Shown one piece after another: positions 38,353 through 50,803 of a stretch of DNA of 64,000 nt (the first letter of the stretch is position 1; every line of letters starts with the position of its first letter). The notes under the pieces are model-generated. The model did not search any database, was not told the origin of the DNA, and saw nothing but the letters and a program-made list of their open reading frames with translations. The stretch lies in assembly GCA_032629725.1 (NCBI GenBank), contig JAFEVB010000026.1, positions 1 to 64,000 on the forward strand. The letters run 5' to 3'. This DNA comes from Gremmenia infestans (lineage: Eukaryota > Ascomycota > Leotiomycetes > Helotiales > Hamatocanthoscyphaceae). The position numbers and the translations under genes were made by a program.

Positions 38353-40741
38353 TGTGCTTGAATGTTTGTGTTTGAAGGACTGGGATAGTTGTGGTTGACT
38401 AATGTTAATAAGGTAACTATGGTGTGTGTATTATAGAGTAGTGAATCAAGACGCTGATTCAGAAGAATATATATTTGCGTTACAGGTCTGTTTTGAACTG
38501 AAAGGATAGTTGTCTGTTGTCGAGACAATATTTATTCCGAGAACAAAGAGCATATTGGACCTTTGTCACTCTTCATTCCGAGTACTGTATTCGAACAAAG
38601 TACTCGAAAGAATCCATCGACGTGTCTGAAGCAAAGATTGATGACCGTGGCACAAGGCACAGGGCAGGGGAGGTGTTGCAATTGGGAGCAGCATGTCTCA
38701 AATTGCCACTCACAACTTTGATAGGGAAAGATACAATCTAAACATAGCAAGCATGGTTTGATTTGCTAGAGTTACTGACTCGAGTAACATCCAAGAAATG
38801 GTCGCTTCTGTTTTTGAAGTGGCTTGCTCATTGAACTTCGTGTCTCGCCCCGGCGACTGGGACTGGGTCTTGGTTATCTCATTGCTGAAATGGAACGAGA
38901 TGCACAAGGAAATATGGGAGAAACTCCAATAGCGTGGGAGCAAAATAAATCTTGATTAACATGATCTGGAGCGCCCCAGGAACCTTTCATCTCAGAAAAC
39001 TTTCAAATGGCCACCGGTCACATCTTCGCAATATCGTGGTGTTCTCTTCAAAAGAAGGAGATGGAAGGGCTATAACCAATATCCCGTGCAAAGAATCTGA
39101 TCTCTCTATCTCTTTAGTAGAAAGAACTGCTGGAGTTTAAGTCTCCCTCAATGTCAAAATTATAGGGGGCCGTTTTTGTCTAACTTAATCTTGAGGTCAT
39201 ATATCGAGTGGAACAAGATCCTCTTTACAAGACTTCTACGACAAGTAGACCTAAGCTTGAGAGGAGATTCTCTGGGAATCTGAAATGAGCTCGTCGCAAA
39301 TCTGATATGAAGGGAATGGAAGAGTCAATATCTGCCACCAATAAGCTTGGGTAGCTGAAAATAGTGTTGTGAGAGGATGTCCTCTACGAGGGTCACGCAT
39401 GCTTCAGTCGTTTATTTCCTCGAGTTCTCTGACTTTATGGTTGCGCAAAGGTATGATTCAAGAGAAGAGGTTCTCTTTGCTTGGTTTAGCTTTTAGCAAT
39501 CATACTTTCAAATGTACTCTTCTAGTATTGTGCCTCCTAGCATTGTATCGTTGTTCCTCAAGTGTCATCGCGGTGACTGTCGTTGTTTTGTTTGGTCGTT
39601 CGCTGGTCTTGCTCATTTGATTATACTCGGTCCCAATTTGTGGGACAAGGAAGCATGTAACTACATTGTTCTACTCAAAATATAATTATTTCGATCTAGA
39701 CTGGAGTTAAGTAGACTGGAGGATGAGTTTAGAAGGAGCTGTCTTGACTCCTGAAACTCTCCAAACAGAAAAGTACTCACTGACTTTGCTCTGAGGATTT
39801 TATTCGACATCATCTATATTGGGTTTCGATTGTACCGTGATTGTCAGTTCGTCTAGAGAGAGAAATTACCCAATCTTCTGATGTGCTTCGTTACTGTATT
39901 ATACTCAGCCGGATGTTTCCCCCCGAGCCCCAAGACTACAGAGGAAAACAAGAAGCAAATGAGCCAAGATACCAATATCTAGAGGATTTCGAGTTCCAGA
40001 ATGCTACTCAAGTAGTTGATTTTTCTTCTTCCTAGTTTCATGAATATCATCCGATTCTTGAAGCTTCCATCGTTTACTCCTTTGTTTCATTTTCGTAAAT
40101 TGTTGACGGCACATTTACGGAGGCTCTAGGTACCTCAAATGTCGGCGGTGGGAGAATGATATCCGGTAGTAAGGATTAGTTGGTATGAACTGAATGGGGA
40201 TACCAGTGCGAGACAGGAACCGAGTTAAGGGTTGGAGTCTAGGCACCAAGCCGAGTCCGAGGAAGTTATTCACGGGTAATTCCAATCGGTACTGTAAAAA
40301 CCCCTGCAACCTTGCCCCCCAGTGCCTCTGAGCCTTTCGTACCCCACGGCTTTCAAATCCTGCGGGATGCATTCGCAAACTACTAAACCCAAATATCACG
40401 CATCCGTGCCAACCTTGCTTCTTACTAGCAGCTTCGTAAGACAGAGGCGATTTGGGAAATCGTTTTGGAAATTACTAGTTAGGTTCGCATAAAAGAAGAC
40501 TTGAGAATCGGACTCGGAGCATCCTTCCACTCGAGTTTCTCTATTATATGATTTTAAGCTGTCGGAGGGACCGTCGGTTACTTTGAAGAGAGCAGGCATT
40601 TTAATAGGTCATGATAGTTTTTAGGCATAGCAGATTTTATTATAGAGCTCAGACAATTCAAAAGCTGACCCTTCTTCGACTTGTTGTTATTGAAGTCACT
40701 ATTTACATTTCTATCATATCCTTGATTATCTCTTCTGGAAA
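38353..40741. other. Intergenic, 2.4 kb
   Basis: The largest gene-poor stretch in the GC-balanced part. Several open frames of 60-95 codons exist on both strands, but none has a recognisable domain or convincing splice signals. One at 39369-39620 contains a hydrophobic run, which I do not call. No tRNA or transposon domain seen. Confidence 0.5.
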
Positions 40742-41598
40742 ATGTATCACGGGAATCTTGACGTGGAAATAATCCCATTGGACGCTCGATCCGACGCACA
40801 TATAGAACGACTGCGACAGCAACGTTTGACATGCGGATGGCGGGCTGAATGTGTCGATGAATGGAGAGAACAGCAGCTACAGAAAAAGAAATATATGTTT
40901 TGGATTGTGAGTTCTGTCATTACTATATATGCAGGGACTAGACTTATAATTTTATCAGCTGCTTAAACCCAGTTATGCGGAACGCGATGCTTTGATAAAG
41001 GAACATATCCTTCACTTTCCTCTCGAAAAAATCCCTCTCATGGACACAGCGCCTAGGTTATCATCAAATCTCGGAATCAAAGAGTTCATTCCCATTGGTC
41101 ATCTTTCTCTGGATTTCGAGCATTATGCAGGTGATCTATCTATCGCTAATCCAGCTCAAGGTCGAATTGGTGCCTCGCTGTTGTACATTTCACCTGTTCT
41201 CCGAGGCCTTGATTTTGCACGGCAGAGTATTGAGGCTATGAAATATGTAGCCGCTGCTGCACCGTTTCATGCGAAGTTTGTGACGGCTGAAACCGTCTCG
41301 AGGGAGAGTTCTAGGCAAAAAGACAGATACGCTGCTTTTGGCGTTCCAACACCGAAGGTGCGTATGGATATCTGCTCTTCCTTTGCGCATTTGGCGAACT
41401 CGGGACTCCACGCTAATGTCTGGCCAAAAGTATTCCCTTCTGGATTGGTATGAGGGTCTCGGATTCAAACAATTTAAAGAGAACAAAACTGGCTGGACGG
41501 AAACGGATCCTACGGGAAAAGTTTGGACTATCGGCTTAGCTTGTATAGAAATAGATATTCGGAAGTATGGGACATATACGGAGAGGGCATTTCTGTAA
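40742..41598 (+). CDS. GNAT-type N-acetyltransferase domain protein
   Basis: Exons 40742-40906, 40959-41357 and 41431-41598, with introns of 52 and 73 nt, give 243 residues. The order of elements fits a fungal GNAT protein. An N-terminal helix region has RLRQQRLTCGW and EWREQQ. The strand FIPIGHLSLDFE is beta-4, and ASLLYISPVLRGLDFARQSIEAM is beta-5 plus the pyrophosphate-binding loop region. The C-terminal YSLLDWYEGLGFKQFK is the typical beta-6/beta-7 Y-E-x-x-G-F motif. The usual Q/R-x-x-G-x-G/A loop is reduced to SPVLRGLDFAR, so acetyl-CoA binding should be checked. Splicing is well supported because K-Y-S-L-L-D joins in frame across intron 2. Substrate unknown. Confidence 0.75.
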
Positions 41599-42050
41599 CT
41601 CCGTAGCCTGTTATTGATAGTAGAGGAGAGCCCGATTTACTACAGAGAAATTAATTGTATATAGGCTAGAGAAAAGCACAAAGAATAGGATACAGGAGTT
41701 ATCGGTTATGCAGCATCTTGTTTTGAATATATTCCAAAAAAGCACCACCGACCATTTCAATGATTACTTCCACTCCCGCGAGTCTCGTCGTTCTCATAGA
41801 ACCATGAGCTATAGTTACTGGGCAGCAGTATTCTGCCCTTAGCTAGTTTCGTGGTGGACAAGAAATGCGGAAATAAATTTTCATTATAGTAAGCTTAGTA
41901 GAACATGAATATTCAAAATCCCAAGGAAAAACAATCGCTTGTGTCCACCACGGGTTATTAACTGAACTGACCATCTGCTGTTTTTATCACACAATTTCGA
42001 GCATCATCCTGAATTTGAAGAATCTGTACATTTGTGCCTCATCTAATAAT
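41599..42050. other. Intergenic, 450 bp
   Basis: Convergent 3' flanks of the acetyltransferase and MFS genes. No feature recognised. Confidence 0.5.
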
Positions 42051-43657
42051 CTATGGGTCCCATTTCTTGGGGCCATATATAACGACTACCATCAATGCAG
42101 TCGAAACCAAAATCAAACCTGCCGAAAGAGTTGAAAACCATCCTATTCCAATCTTTGCAATAACCGGGAGAACAGCGGCGGTTCCAGCAGCACCTGCTGA
42201 GTATCGAAGTAGGTAATTTGCAGCTGCTTTGAGGTTAATTTTGTCTCAAATGAATCGGTGAATATGAACACTTACCAAGCACCTCACTACCGCGACCTGG
42301 GATGACATCAACAGAGTATGCGCTGATTGGCGAGAAACATGACATTTGTGCAAAGGCAGATAGAAATAAAAATATAATTGGGACTGCCATCCCTCCCTTC
42401 TTCTTCTCTACGGACCAGCCGTAGATTAATGTCGATGCGGCATTGAGGAGAAAAGGAGCCAAAGTAGCTCTCAGCCTATCTTCGGGTCTAGCGACTCCGG
42501 ATGTTTTCTTCTTCCATCTTTTGACCATATAGTCTGACCACTTTCCAGCTAGAGGGCAGCCTACCAAGTAGCCCATCCCGGGAGCTAAATAGAGAAGACC
42601 ACTTTGTAATGGGGTAGTCAAACCAAATCTAGGATTGAGAACTTGTCGGATCGGAGTAAGAATGGAGTACATCCCCCACAACAGGGCCCCTGATGCAACA
42701 CTCTAATAGATGGTGAGCTTCAACTTAGAACACTGCAGATGGTGGGAAGCTTACAGTGAATAAAATCCCAGGATACGTATAAAGCTTAATAGTTGATACT
42801 GGAGATAACCAGCTAGCAATCTTCTTGGCTTGTTCAAGTGCTGGGAAGTCACGAAACTTAGATTCGCGCATGCCGACAGTCTCTGGGAGGTAGAAATAAG
42901 TGAATACAGTGGCAAGAAAAAGACTTGCGGTCTGCGACCAAAACATCCATCTCCAGGTACTAGTAGTGATAATCGCGCCTGTGATCAACGGGCCAACGCT
43001 CGTCCCTACAAAAACGCCGAGAATGAAGTACCCAATGGCAGTAGCTCGTTCAGTCTATTAAACCATTAATATTAACTTTTCTCCATTCGATAATCATTTT
43101 GAAAGGGCATCCTCACTACGACGTATAGATCTCCACATATCGTGGCGCCGACCACAAGAAAGCATGTGGCTTCCGCAGCAGCGAGTATGCGAAATATCGT
43201 GAAGGAAGCGATTTCTGGGGCAAAACTTGTAGCAAAATTTGCTAAAGTGTAGATCACCAATGCGATCAATAAGGGCTATTAACGTGAGCACTCGATCAGA
43301 CGAAGCGATCTTTTCAGAATGACTACTGACCGGTCTACGACCACAGTGTCGAGCCATCTGTCCCCAGAAAATTGTAGGAATTCCGAGAAGTGCAACGTAG
43401 ACTGCATTGCTAATGTTTACAGCCACTTGAGTGGTCTTGAGATCTTCTGCAATATTTGGGACCGCTGGTAGGATAGCAGTAGAGGAGAAGGTTGCTAGAA
43501 ATCCGATAAAGGAGAGAAGAGCCACAATTGCGGCTTTGCGAGTAGAAGATAACTGACTGGTAAGCTCTTGGGCTTTCTCTTTGTCGAACCTGTTAATGGA
43601 ATTGGTGTTATTGGACAGTGTTGTCTCGCTACCGGTAGACATATCATTGGTAGACAT
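42051..43657 (-). CDS. MFS transporter, DHA1/12-TM multidrug-type
   Basis: Exons 43657-43331, 43275-43117, 43054-42755, 42702-42276 and 42223-42051 give 461 residues; all four introns are 52-62 nt. After a hydrophilic, Ser/Asn-rich head the sequence has STAILPAVPNIAEDL (end of TM1), VYVALLGIPTIFWGQMARHCGRRPLL (TM2 and the loop 2-3 motif G-x-x-A/S-x-x-x-G-R-R), FRILAAAEATCFLVVGATICGDLY (TM4) and ITGAIITTSTWRWMFW. These are characteristic of fungal DHA1 drug:H+ antiporters. I start at MSTNDMSTGSETT; an ATG at 43702 would add 15 unconvincing residues. It is the left border of the aromatic-amino-acid-type cluster and could export its product, which is inference from position only. Confidence 0.88.
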
Positions 43658-44402
43658 ATTGTAGTCAGTCAGTAACGGTAGTAATAAATGCTCTATCTGC
43701 AATAGAAAGTATATAGGTATAGGATATCTACTCTAAACTATTTTAAGCATTATGCAATCAACGCACTGTATGAGATCTTCAAATCCTTGCCCCCTTGCTC
43801 AACCGTGTTATCTCGGGCAGGACGAAAACTTCGCAGGGATGAAAATTACCGACTGGGTGCACGGATCTCTGGCGTGGATCCTTCAACTTCAAGTGCCTCC
43901 TTCGGGTTTGCCGAATGATACTTCCCATAAAACTTATTTTTCATGTTGCCCTGGGCGTGAAAAAGTAGTCGAAGACCAAAATTGTCACACTTTTACAGGC
44001 AAGGGCAATGGGTATCCCGTTAGAGTTAGTACGAGAACTTTTTAGTAGCGCAGATCTTTGGCAAGGCTCAAAAGTTGTACTCGAGTACAAAGGATTCGCG
44101 AAGGAAGCGCCGTACCCATTGCGCTTCGCGCATACTAGGAATCTTGATCCTGGGCTTAATATGTGAAGTTTCCTAGTCAAGCCGAACTCAGGCTATTGTA
44201 TGAGTAAGACCACATTTATTTAGTCTTCCTACCTCATCTTAGTAGTTGGGACTTGCACTAGGGGTGAATCCTGTCCTGAACATAACGTTCCCGTAAATAT
44301 ATAGTCTAGACATAGTTCAATTCAACTACTCGTATGGGTATCAGGTCACGTGTGAAAGTAATCGGAATCTTGTGATATTGTTGTGCAAACAAAGCCTACG
44401 AA
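43658..44402. other. Intergenic, 745 bp, divergent promoters
   Basis: Lies between the MFS gene (minus) and the aminotransferase (plus); shared control is possible. No coding feature recognised. Confidence 0.5.
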
Positions 44403-46162
44403 ATGAGCGCCCAAAGATGGGACCGTAAGAGTTCCTCCCCTATACTCTACCATCGACGCTGGAACTTGCTAAATATAAGTCTCGCAGATCTTTTAAGTGA
44501 CGAGACAAAAGTTCGAAAGGTGATAACCCCTCCCGAATTGAGGTCTCGGAAGTTTGCTAAAAGAAATTGAAGCCATCCATAATGCAGGGAATGCATGTGA
44601 TTCGAGGAATACCAGGTTTGAATTTGAATCTAGACGTTTTCGCACTTTAGCTCATAATGTCAGGAATGCTGTCACTAGGCCCTGGAGCTCCAAGAGGAGA
44701 ATATTACCCCTTCGTAGATCTCGAGAGTAGTATCCTCAGATCCTCCCCGAACTCTTCTGTAGAACCTAAGCTTTCGTCTCTGTATATGGGGGCAAAAGAG
44801 GGTGGAGATGCGCAAAGTCAAACTACATATGGTAATCATGTCCCTGAAGAACTTAATCAAGTAGAAAGGGACTAATGTTATGAATCCTAGATCTCGTCAA
44901 AGCTTTGTCTTATGGAGACGGTACTGGTTGTGTTGAACTTGTAGATTTCATGACGGAGCATGTCAAGGTATAATCCTCATCGTGATGATAAGATGGTCTC
45001 GACTAATTAGTGTAGAAAGTTCACAGGCCTATATATCAGGACTGGCAATGTATTTTAACAGGTGGTAACACCCTTGCTCTTGATATAGCGCTTCGTATGT
45101 TTCATAAACGTGGTAGTTTTCTTCTAACTGAAGAGTATACGTATACAAGTGCCCTCGAGACTGCAGAGCCTCTGGGTATTCATGTTATTGGGATTAAGAT
45201 GGATAATGATGGACTGATACCTAGAGAGATGAACTATATCCTCGAACATTGGAACCCTGAGGTTCGGGGTGGTGACAAACCGCAAGTCCTTTACACTATC
45301 CCGACAGGTCAAAATCCAACCGGAATTACAGCCAGTCGTGCTCGTCGAGAGGAAATATATGCCGTCGCGCAAAAACATGATATCTATATCATAGAAGACG
45401 ACCCATATTACTACCTCCAATTACAGTCCACTTGCGAATCAAAAGAGTCTCATGACTTCCAGGAAGCCCTCAATCATCTACTTCTTCCAACCTCGTATCT
45501 GAGCATTGATACTGATGGCCGCGTTCTGAGAATGGATTCTTTTTCCAAGATCATTGCTCCAGGAGTTCGCATGTCGTGGATCACAGCCTCTGAACAAATC
45601 ATTGAACGCGTTTTCCGTACCCATGAGGTCTCTCTTCAGAGTCCCAGCGGCTTTTCACAAATTCTGGTGTACAAATTACTCTCTGAGCAATGGGGACAGG
45701 TGGGGTTTCTCAAATGGATTACAGGTCTCCAGGGTTTGTACGGGGAAAGACGGGATGCGCTGGTCTCGGCTTGCCGGGAATACCTGCCTGATGACCTGGT
45801 CTCATGGGTCACACCGACGGCAGGTTTCTTTGTAAGTTCAAGATCCCTTTGACTAGTCTCTTCATGAAACGTTCCTGATTCATTTTGCATAGATCTGGCT
45901 CAAGATTGATCATCTCAAACACCCTCTATCCCAGCAATTAGAGCCAAGTGCTATTGAAGACTTGATATACACCGAGTCAATAAAGGAGCGGGCGCTAGTA
46001 CTCCGGGGGAGCTGGTTTAGTGCCGAACCAAGTGCTCGAATGGAGGAGGTGAATTTCAGAATTACGTTCGCCTCTTCGACATTTGAAGAGATGGAATTAG
46101 CGGTGAAACGTTTTGGCTCAGCTCTAAGGAAGTGTTTTGGTAAACCTGAGCAAACCATATAA
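44403..46162 (+). CDS. Aromatic amino acid aminotransferase (ARO8/KAT II-like, PLP fold type I)
   Basis: It should exchange the amino group of tyrosine, phenylalanine or related amino acids with a 2-oxo acid, yielding for example 4-hydroxyphenylpyruvate. Secure exons are 44651-44831, 44891-44967, 45016-45831 and 45893-46162. They carry MLSLGPGAPRGEYYPF, TGGNTLALDIALRMF, the PTGQNPTG loop, YIIEDDPYYYLQ (PLP-binding Asp/Tyr) and the Schiff-base lysine in DSFSKIIAPGVRMSW near the middle. The N-terminus is probably MSAQRWDHLLSDETKVRK, from exon 44403-44424 joined to 44488 onward, resembling the HHLS-E-T-K-x-R-K start of the family. The link from there to 44651 is unresolved: the shortest in-frame join skips about 15 expected residues. 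That part may be mis-spliced by me or damaged in this strain. It is convergent with the STR2-like gene, 80 bp apart. Confidence 0.85.
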
Positions 46163-46242
46163 AGCCAAGGAAGTTGAAATTTAAAATGCTATAAAGTAAT
46201 ATTTATTGTGTGATGATTGTATTTTAATTCACTAGACCAAAT

Positions 46243-48218
46243 TTATGACACGTTACACCTACTTCCAACGACTTTTGATGCCTCGCTCAATGCAAATCCA
46301 ACAATATTGACCAACTCTTCCCTTGACTCTAGTCCGACGCTTAATCTCACGAGATGCTCGTCGACCCCAAATTGAGCTACCTGTTTTTATTGTTATCTCA
46401 ATGCCTTTTCTCAATCTGAAAATGCCCAATAACTTACCCAATCTAATTCTTTAAAATGAGCGAATAAGGAAAAAGGGCATGCGAGTGAGAAATTTGTCCC
46501 TAGACTCGGCCCCCGAGAAATATCTAAACAATCATAGAACCGGCGAGCAACAGGAGCAGATGTGAAGTCAATACTTAGAAGATACCCATACCCCCCAGTA
46601 CTTCTCTTACACTGCTCATACAATGGCTTGGTCGAGCCCACTGAAGGATGATAAACTTGCTTCACTACCGGATGGTTCTTCAGCAAGACGACCAGTCCCT
46701 CAGCTCTTGAATTTATAGCTTTTACCCGAGCAGGAAAGTCGCGACTGTTTCCTTCCATGATAACTGCATCGCTGGAGAAATAATGGTCGACGTAGACGCT
46801 TTTCATGCTGCCGAGGATGTCCTGATAGTGACATGATAATGGATTTATAACAACGCTGTTCTCATATTCAGTTCAATTGCCAAGTGGGTTATTCCAGGTT
46901 GAGTGAATAGCTTTTTCTTACCTGCCACCAGCGACATCTCCCTTCCCGCTGAACAGTTTTGTCAAACTGTCAAATACAATATCTGCAAAGGGGAGGACAT
47001 CTACGTTGATAAAAGTCGCGACTGTCTCATCGACCACAACGATAAAATTGTAACGATCTGCAAGACGTCTGATGCGAGGCAGATCACAAGTCTGCAGCAA
47101 TGGATTGTTGGGAATTTCGCAAAAGAGTGCCAGAATTTGCTCGCCTGCTTCTAGTTTACTTTCCAATTCATCTAATTGCTTAGTAGTGCCCTGGCCATAG
47201 AGAATAGAATCCTTGGATCCAAAACGTGACAGCAATTTGTAAGTGTCAACGTAACAGAACCCGAAGGCGACCGTCTGGGTGGTGTTTTTAGCTCTTTTCG
47301 TTAATAGTATCGCTCTATACACCCCGGCCAGTGCTTGCATTCCGATTGAAAAAAGGAACACATCATTTGCACTGACTCGAGGGCTCCCCAAATCCAGGTC
47401 TTGAGATATCCAGGAAGAGATACGTTCCCGAATTAATCTCTTGGCGTCGGCGCTCCTAGGAATCTGCCCCTTCCCGGGATTCTTCTCTGTTGAAACAGAA
47501 GACGCAATCGGGGTGTACTGAATCTCGTCGGCTAGCTCATATGCGTCAAAGTTCTGGATGTAGCATTCGGCACGTCGACTTGAGACTCCTTCGCCAGTGT
47601 GCTGCCAAAACTGTTTTGCATAGATGAAATCTTCTTCCGGATACACTATGACAGACATTGACAATTCGTCCTCTGGATACTTGGCTATAAAGCTAGCGGA
47701 GTGCGTATTCAAATGGACGACCTGAAATGTAGCATTGTGATCTGTTTTGAAAGTTAATAACATCGACGTTGACATCAAACTTTGAGCAGTACCATTTTCT
47801 TTCACATACAAAGCACATCTCTCTGCCGATTCTCTACTGCAAAATACCATTGCTTTGCACATAGACTTTGGAATCGCATTACTGGAAAATTTGTCGACGA
47901 CCATGCCAGCAAGTTGGTTAACCAATGGATGTAAAACAAAGCGTGGATATCCTTGATGCAAAACTTTGACAATCCATGACTCTCGCCTTGCCCATGCTAG
48001 AGTGTAATCCCAACTTGGAATGGAGATGCTCACGCCCTACATGAAGTTATATTAATCTGGGTACTTTTCTCATTCTTGACTGTGAATAATTTGAAGCATA
48101 CGTGTGGATTTCTAGGTGGAATAGTCTGGCCAAGTTGGCGATCTTCTACTGGTACTCTAATTCTTGAGTATTCTGGATTATCGGATTGTTTAATGTCGTG
48201 GTCGTGGGTCAAGATCAT
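46243..48218 (-). CDS. Cystathionine gamma-synthase-like PLP enzyme (STR2 type)
   Basis: Exons 48218-48102, 48036-46922, 46855-46438 and 46380-46243 give 595 residues. This matches the long fungal STR2 form, which has an N-terminal extension before the Cys/Met-metabolism PLP domain. The start region LGQTIPPRNPH followed by VSISIPSWDYTLAWAR and GYPRFVLHP is typical of STR2. The PLP domain includes IVVVDETVATFINVDVL and the lysine in FDSLTKLFSGKGDVAGGSVVINP, where the intron falls inside the GGS. The known yeast enzyme joins O-acetylhomoserine or a similar ester with cysteine to form cystathionine. Fungal genomes often carry extra paralogues, some in secondary-metabolite clusters that use PLP gamma-replacement chemistry. 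Given its neighbours, a specialised role is plausible but unproven. Confidence 0.88.
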
Positions 48219-49546
48219 ATTGATGTAAATAGGCTATAGCAGAGCTCAAGTCCCTTTGATGATGATTGCTCTGTCTGATGTTTAGCTACAACTGTACACG
48301 TTTGCGAATGAAGATATATATTTCTTTAAATAATTGTGCTAAATATAAGAAGCTTAGCGATACTTGTAAGATTCAAGTATGATATTTTAGCTCGGCGATA
48401 CCGAGTCACCGACGGGCTGGGCCCCTTGCTTACGTGGATGTGCGTCGAGGTATGTAGCTAGTACTTGGGATTGTCGGTGTATTTGTATACTTCCGTGAAG
48501 CTTACATTTTTCTACTCCCAAATAAAATGTGACGAGGGCAAGACAGGGTATGATTTCGCTAAACATCATCTATACATTATTTGGAGATTATTCCGGCAAG
48601 AAACGAGACATTTCCGGCAGCTATATAAGGCTTGCATGAATATTAGATTGACATTTATATAAAACAGGTTATTGCCCTATACATCATCCTAGCTTAGAAC
48701 TTTAATACAGTCGTGGAATGTGTCGTTTTTAATACTCGGCTCAGACTCTATACTAGTTGAAGAATTGGATGCCCGTAAGGGTTTATTAAGGTTTAAAGAG
48801 AATAGAATCATCGGAAAAGTGGTTATTTACTCGTAGCTAGTACTAACCTCCCAAGCTAAGCCCAATTAGGTATGCATTTGCGCAATTAACACTTCCGAAC
48901 AGGCTAAAACCACGATCTAGGATGTCCTATATTATATGAAGTAATCTGGATATAATCTATACCTAAGTAGTCCGGCGCACTTAGCTTCTACATTAAGGGC
49001 CTAAGGTCTAAGCTCTAAATAGTGCACACTGAACCTAGCCAATCAGAGAACTAGGAAATACCTCTAGATTTAGTATAATAGAGAAAAATAATATTAGTTG
49101 CAAATTAGTAGAAATTACCCTTTTTAGAGTAGTATAACTTTTCCGTAATATTATTTTTCTCGCTTTTTGACAAAACTAACAATCAGAGTCTTTATACTCC
49201 GTACTTCGTATACCGTAAACATATTTTTAGAGTGAGGCAATTTCCGAAACTAACAATACGCTAAGAAAGAATATTAAGGTATTTATGTCTTTATAATCCT
49301 GCTATTATTAGTAGTAATGATCGAACGGTGAATCCGAAACATCTGCTTGCAGGTAGGATCCTGACGAAGATAAGAAGATAGAATAAATCTATACCCGACA
49401 ACATTTACTTACATCAAATTGGTTATATATAGAAAAAAGAATTTAGTTATACTTCATCCACTGGCAAAATTCCACCGTCACCATATACCCAATCATTAAC
49501 ACTGCGTCCCACATTGTCTCTTCTATTTGGGCCCTATGCCAACGAC
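48219..49546. other. Intergenic, 1.3 kb, AT-rich, with a perfect inverted repeat
   Basis: Divergent promoter region of the STR2-like gene and HPPD. The part from about 48640 to 49440 is AT-rich and may be old repeat debris. It contains the 16-bp inverted repeat listed separately. No coding frame recognised. Confidence 0.6.
49081..49161. repeat. Perfect 16-bp inverted repeat, possible hairpin or MITE-like remnant
   Basis: Left arm 49081-49096 (GAGAAAAATAATATTA) is the exact reverse complement of 49146-49161, with a 49-bp spacer. It lies about 385 bp before the HPPD start. No target duplication is visible at the outer edges. Confidence 0.6.
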
Positions 49547-50803
49547 ATGTCTCCTTCAGCCACTCTGAAAATCATCTCTGATCCACAAGATGCACCATCC
49601 ACGGGTGAATATAGAGGCTATGACCATGCAACATTCTATGTCGGAAATGCCAAACAAGCGGCTTCCTGGTACAGTGCTCGTATGGGTTTTCGCATTGTAG
49701 CCCAAAAAAGTTTGGAAACTGGATCTCGAGCTGTTGCTTCCTGGGTTGTCGCCAACGGACAAGCAAGATTCGTCTTCATGTCTCCACTCCGATCAGTTGC
49801 CAATCTAGAACAGAATACATCCGAGCATGACAGGACGCTGGTGGCGGATATACACAAACATCTCGAGGAGCACGGTGATGCTGTCAAAGATGTCGCCTTT
49901 GAAGTCGACGATGTTCGAGCTATATATTCGAATGCAATTGCTCAAGGCGCAGCGAGTGTCAAAGCTCCGGAGTGCATCCAGGATAAAAATGGATCGGTAT
50001 ATCTCGCCACCATCAAGACTTACGGCGATACAACACACACCTTTGTCGAAAGGCAAAATTACACAGGTGTATTTCTTCCGGGGTACCGCGCAGTAGATGA
50101 TGAGGATCCCATTGAACAGTTCCTTCCCAAAATCAATATAGATGTGATAGATCATTGCGTTGGAAATCAAAATTGGAATGAGATGGACAAAGCTTGCAAC
50201 TAGTATGTATCTCCTTGCTGCATAAAGTGGAGCCAAAGCTAAATCATTAATAGTTATGAAAAGTGTCTTGGGTTTCGAAGATATTGGACTGTTGACGACA
50301 AAGACATGTGTACCGACTTTTCAGCTATGAACTCGGTGGTCATGTCATCCGCTGGAGATATTGTCAAAATGCCGATCAACGAGCCCGCGGTGGGCATGCG
50401 AAAGTCACAAATCGAAGAATTCGTCGATTCTTTTGGTGGAGCAGGTGTTCAACATATTGCATTTCTAACGAAAGACATTGTCTCTACGATAACCAATTTG
50501 AAGAAACGTGGTGTTCAATTTATTGACGTTCCGCTTACCTATTATAGTGATTTGAAAGATCGACTGCAAAGATCGAGTATAGAGTTGGAAGAGGATTTGG
50601 CGGTGCTGCAGGAATTGAGGATTCTAGTGGACTTTGATGAAGGCGGGTATCTTTTGCAAATTTTTACCAAGCCTTTAATGGATCGCCCAACCGTTTTTCT
50701 GGAAATAATTCAGAGGAATAATTTCACTGGGTTTGGAGCGGGGAACTTCAAGAGTTTATTCGAGGCTGTCGAGAGGGATCAAGCTGCGAGGGGGAATTTG
50801 TAG
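49547..50803 (+). CDS. 4-hydroxyphenylpyruvate dioxygenase
   Basis: Exons 49547-50202 and 50254-50803 (51-nt intron) give 401 residues, the normal eukaryotic length. The enzyme converts 4-hydroxyphenylpyruvate and O2 to homogentisate and CO2 using Fe(II). The N-terminal half opens YRGYDHATFYVGNAKQAASWY; the C-terminal catalytic half holds the iron ligands. These are His in IDHCVGNQNWNEMD (near 205), His in GAGVQHIAF (near 285) and Glu in PTVFLEIIQRNNFTGFG (near 365). KMPINEPA and the C-terminal GAGNFKSLFEAVERDQ helix that closes the active site are intact. The start is the ATG of MSPSATLK. It follows an aromatic aminotransferase that can make its substrate, and the next gene downstream encodes a TTC36-type partner. 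Confidence 0.95.

Noticed and set aside
39369..40399. Open frames of 80-95 codons in the 2.4-kb gap, one with a hydrophobic run
   Set aside because: No start context, conserved motif or neighbouring exons to support a gene.
49547..50803. HPPD as a hydroxymandelate synthase, which with the flavoenzyme and aminotransferase would give a hydroxyphenylglycine-type pathway
   Set aside because: The C-terminal catalytic sequence (FTKPL, then LEIIQRNNFTGFG) and the 401-residue length are those of true HPPD; hydroxymandelate synthases are shorter and differ there. The idea would need an activity test.
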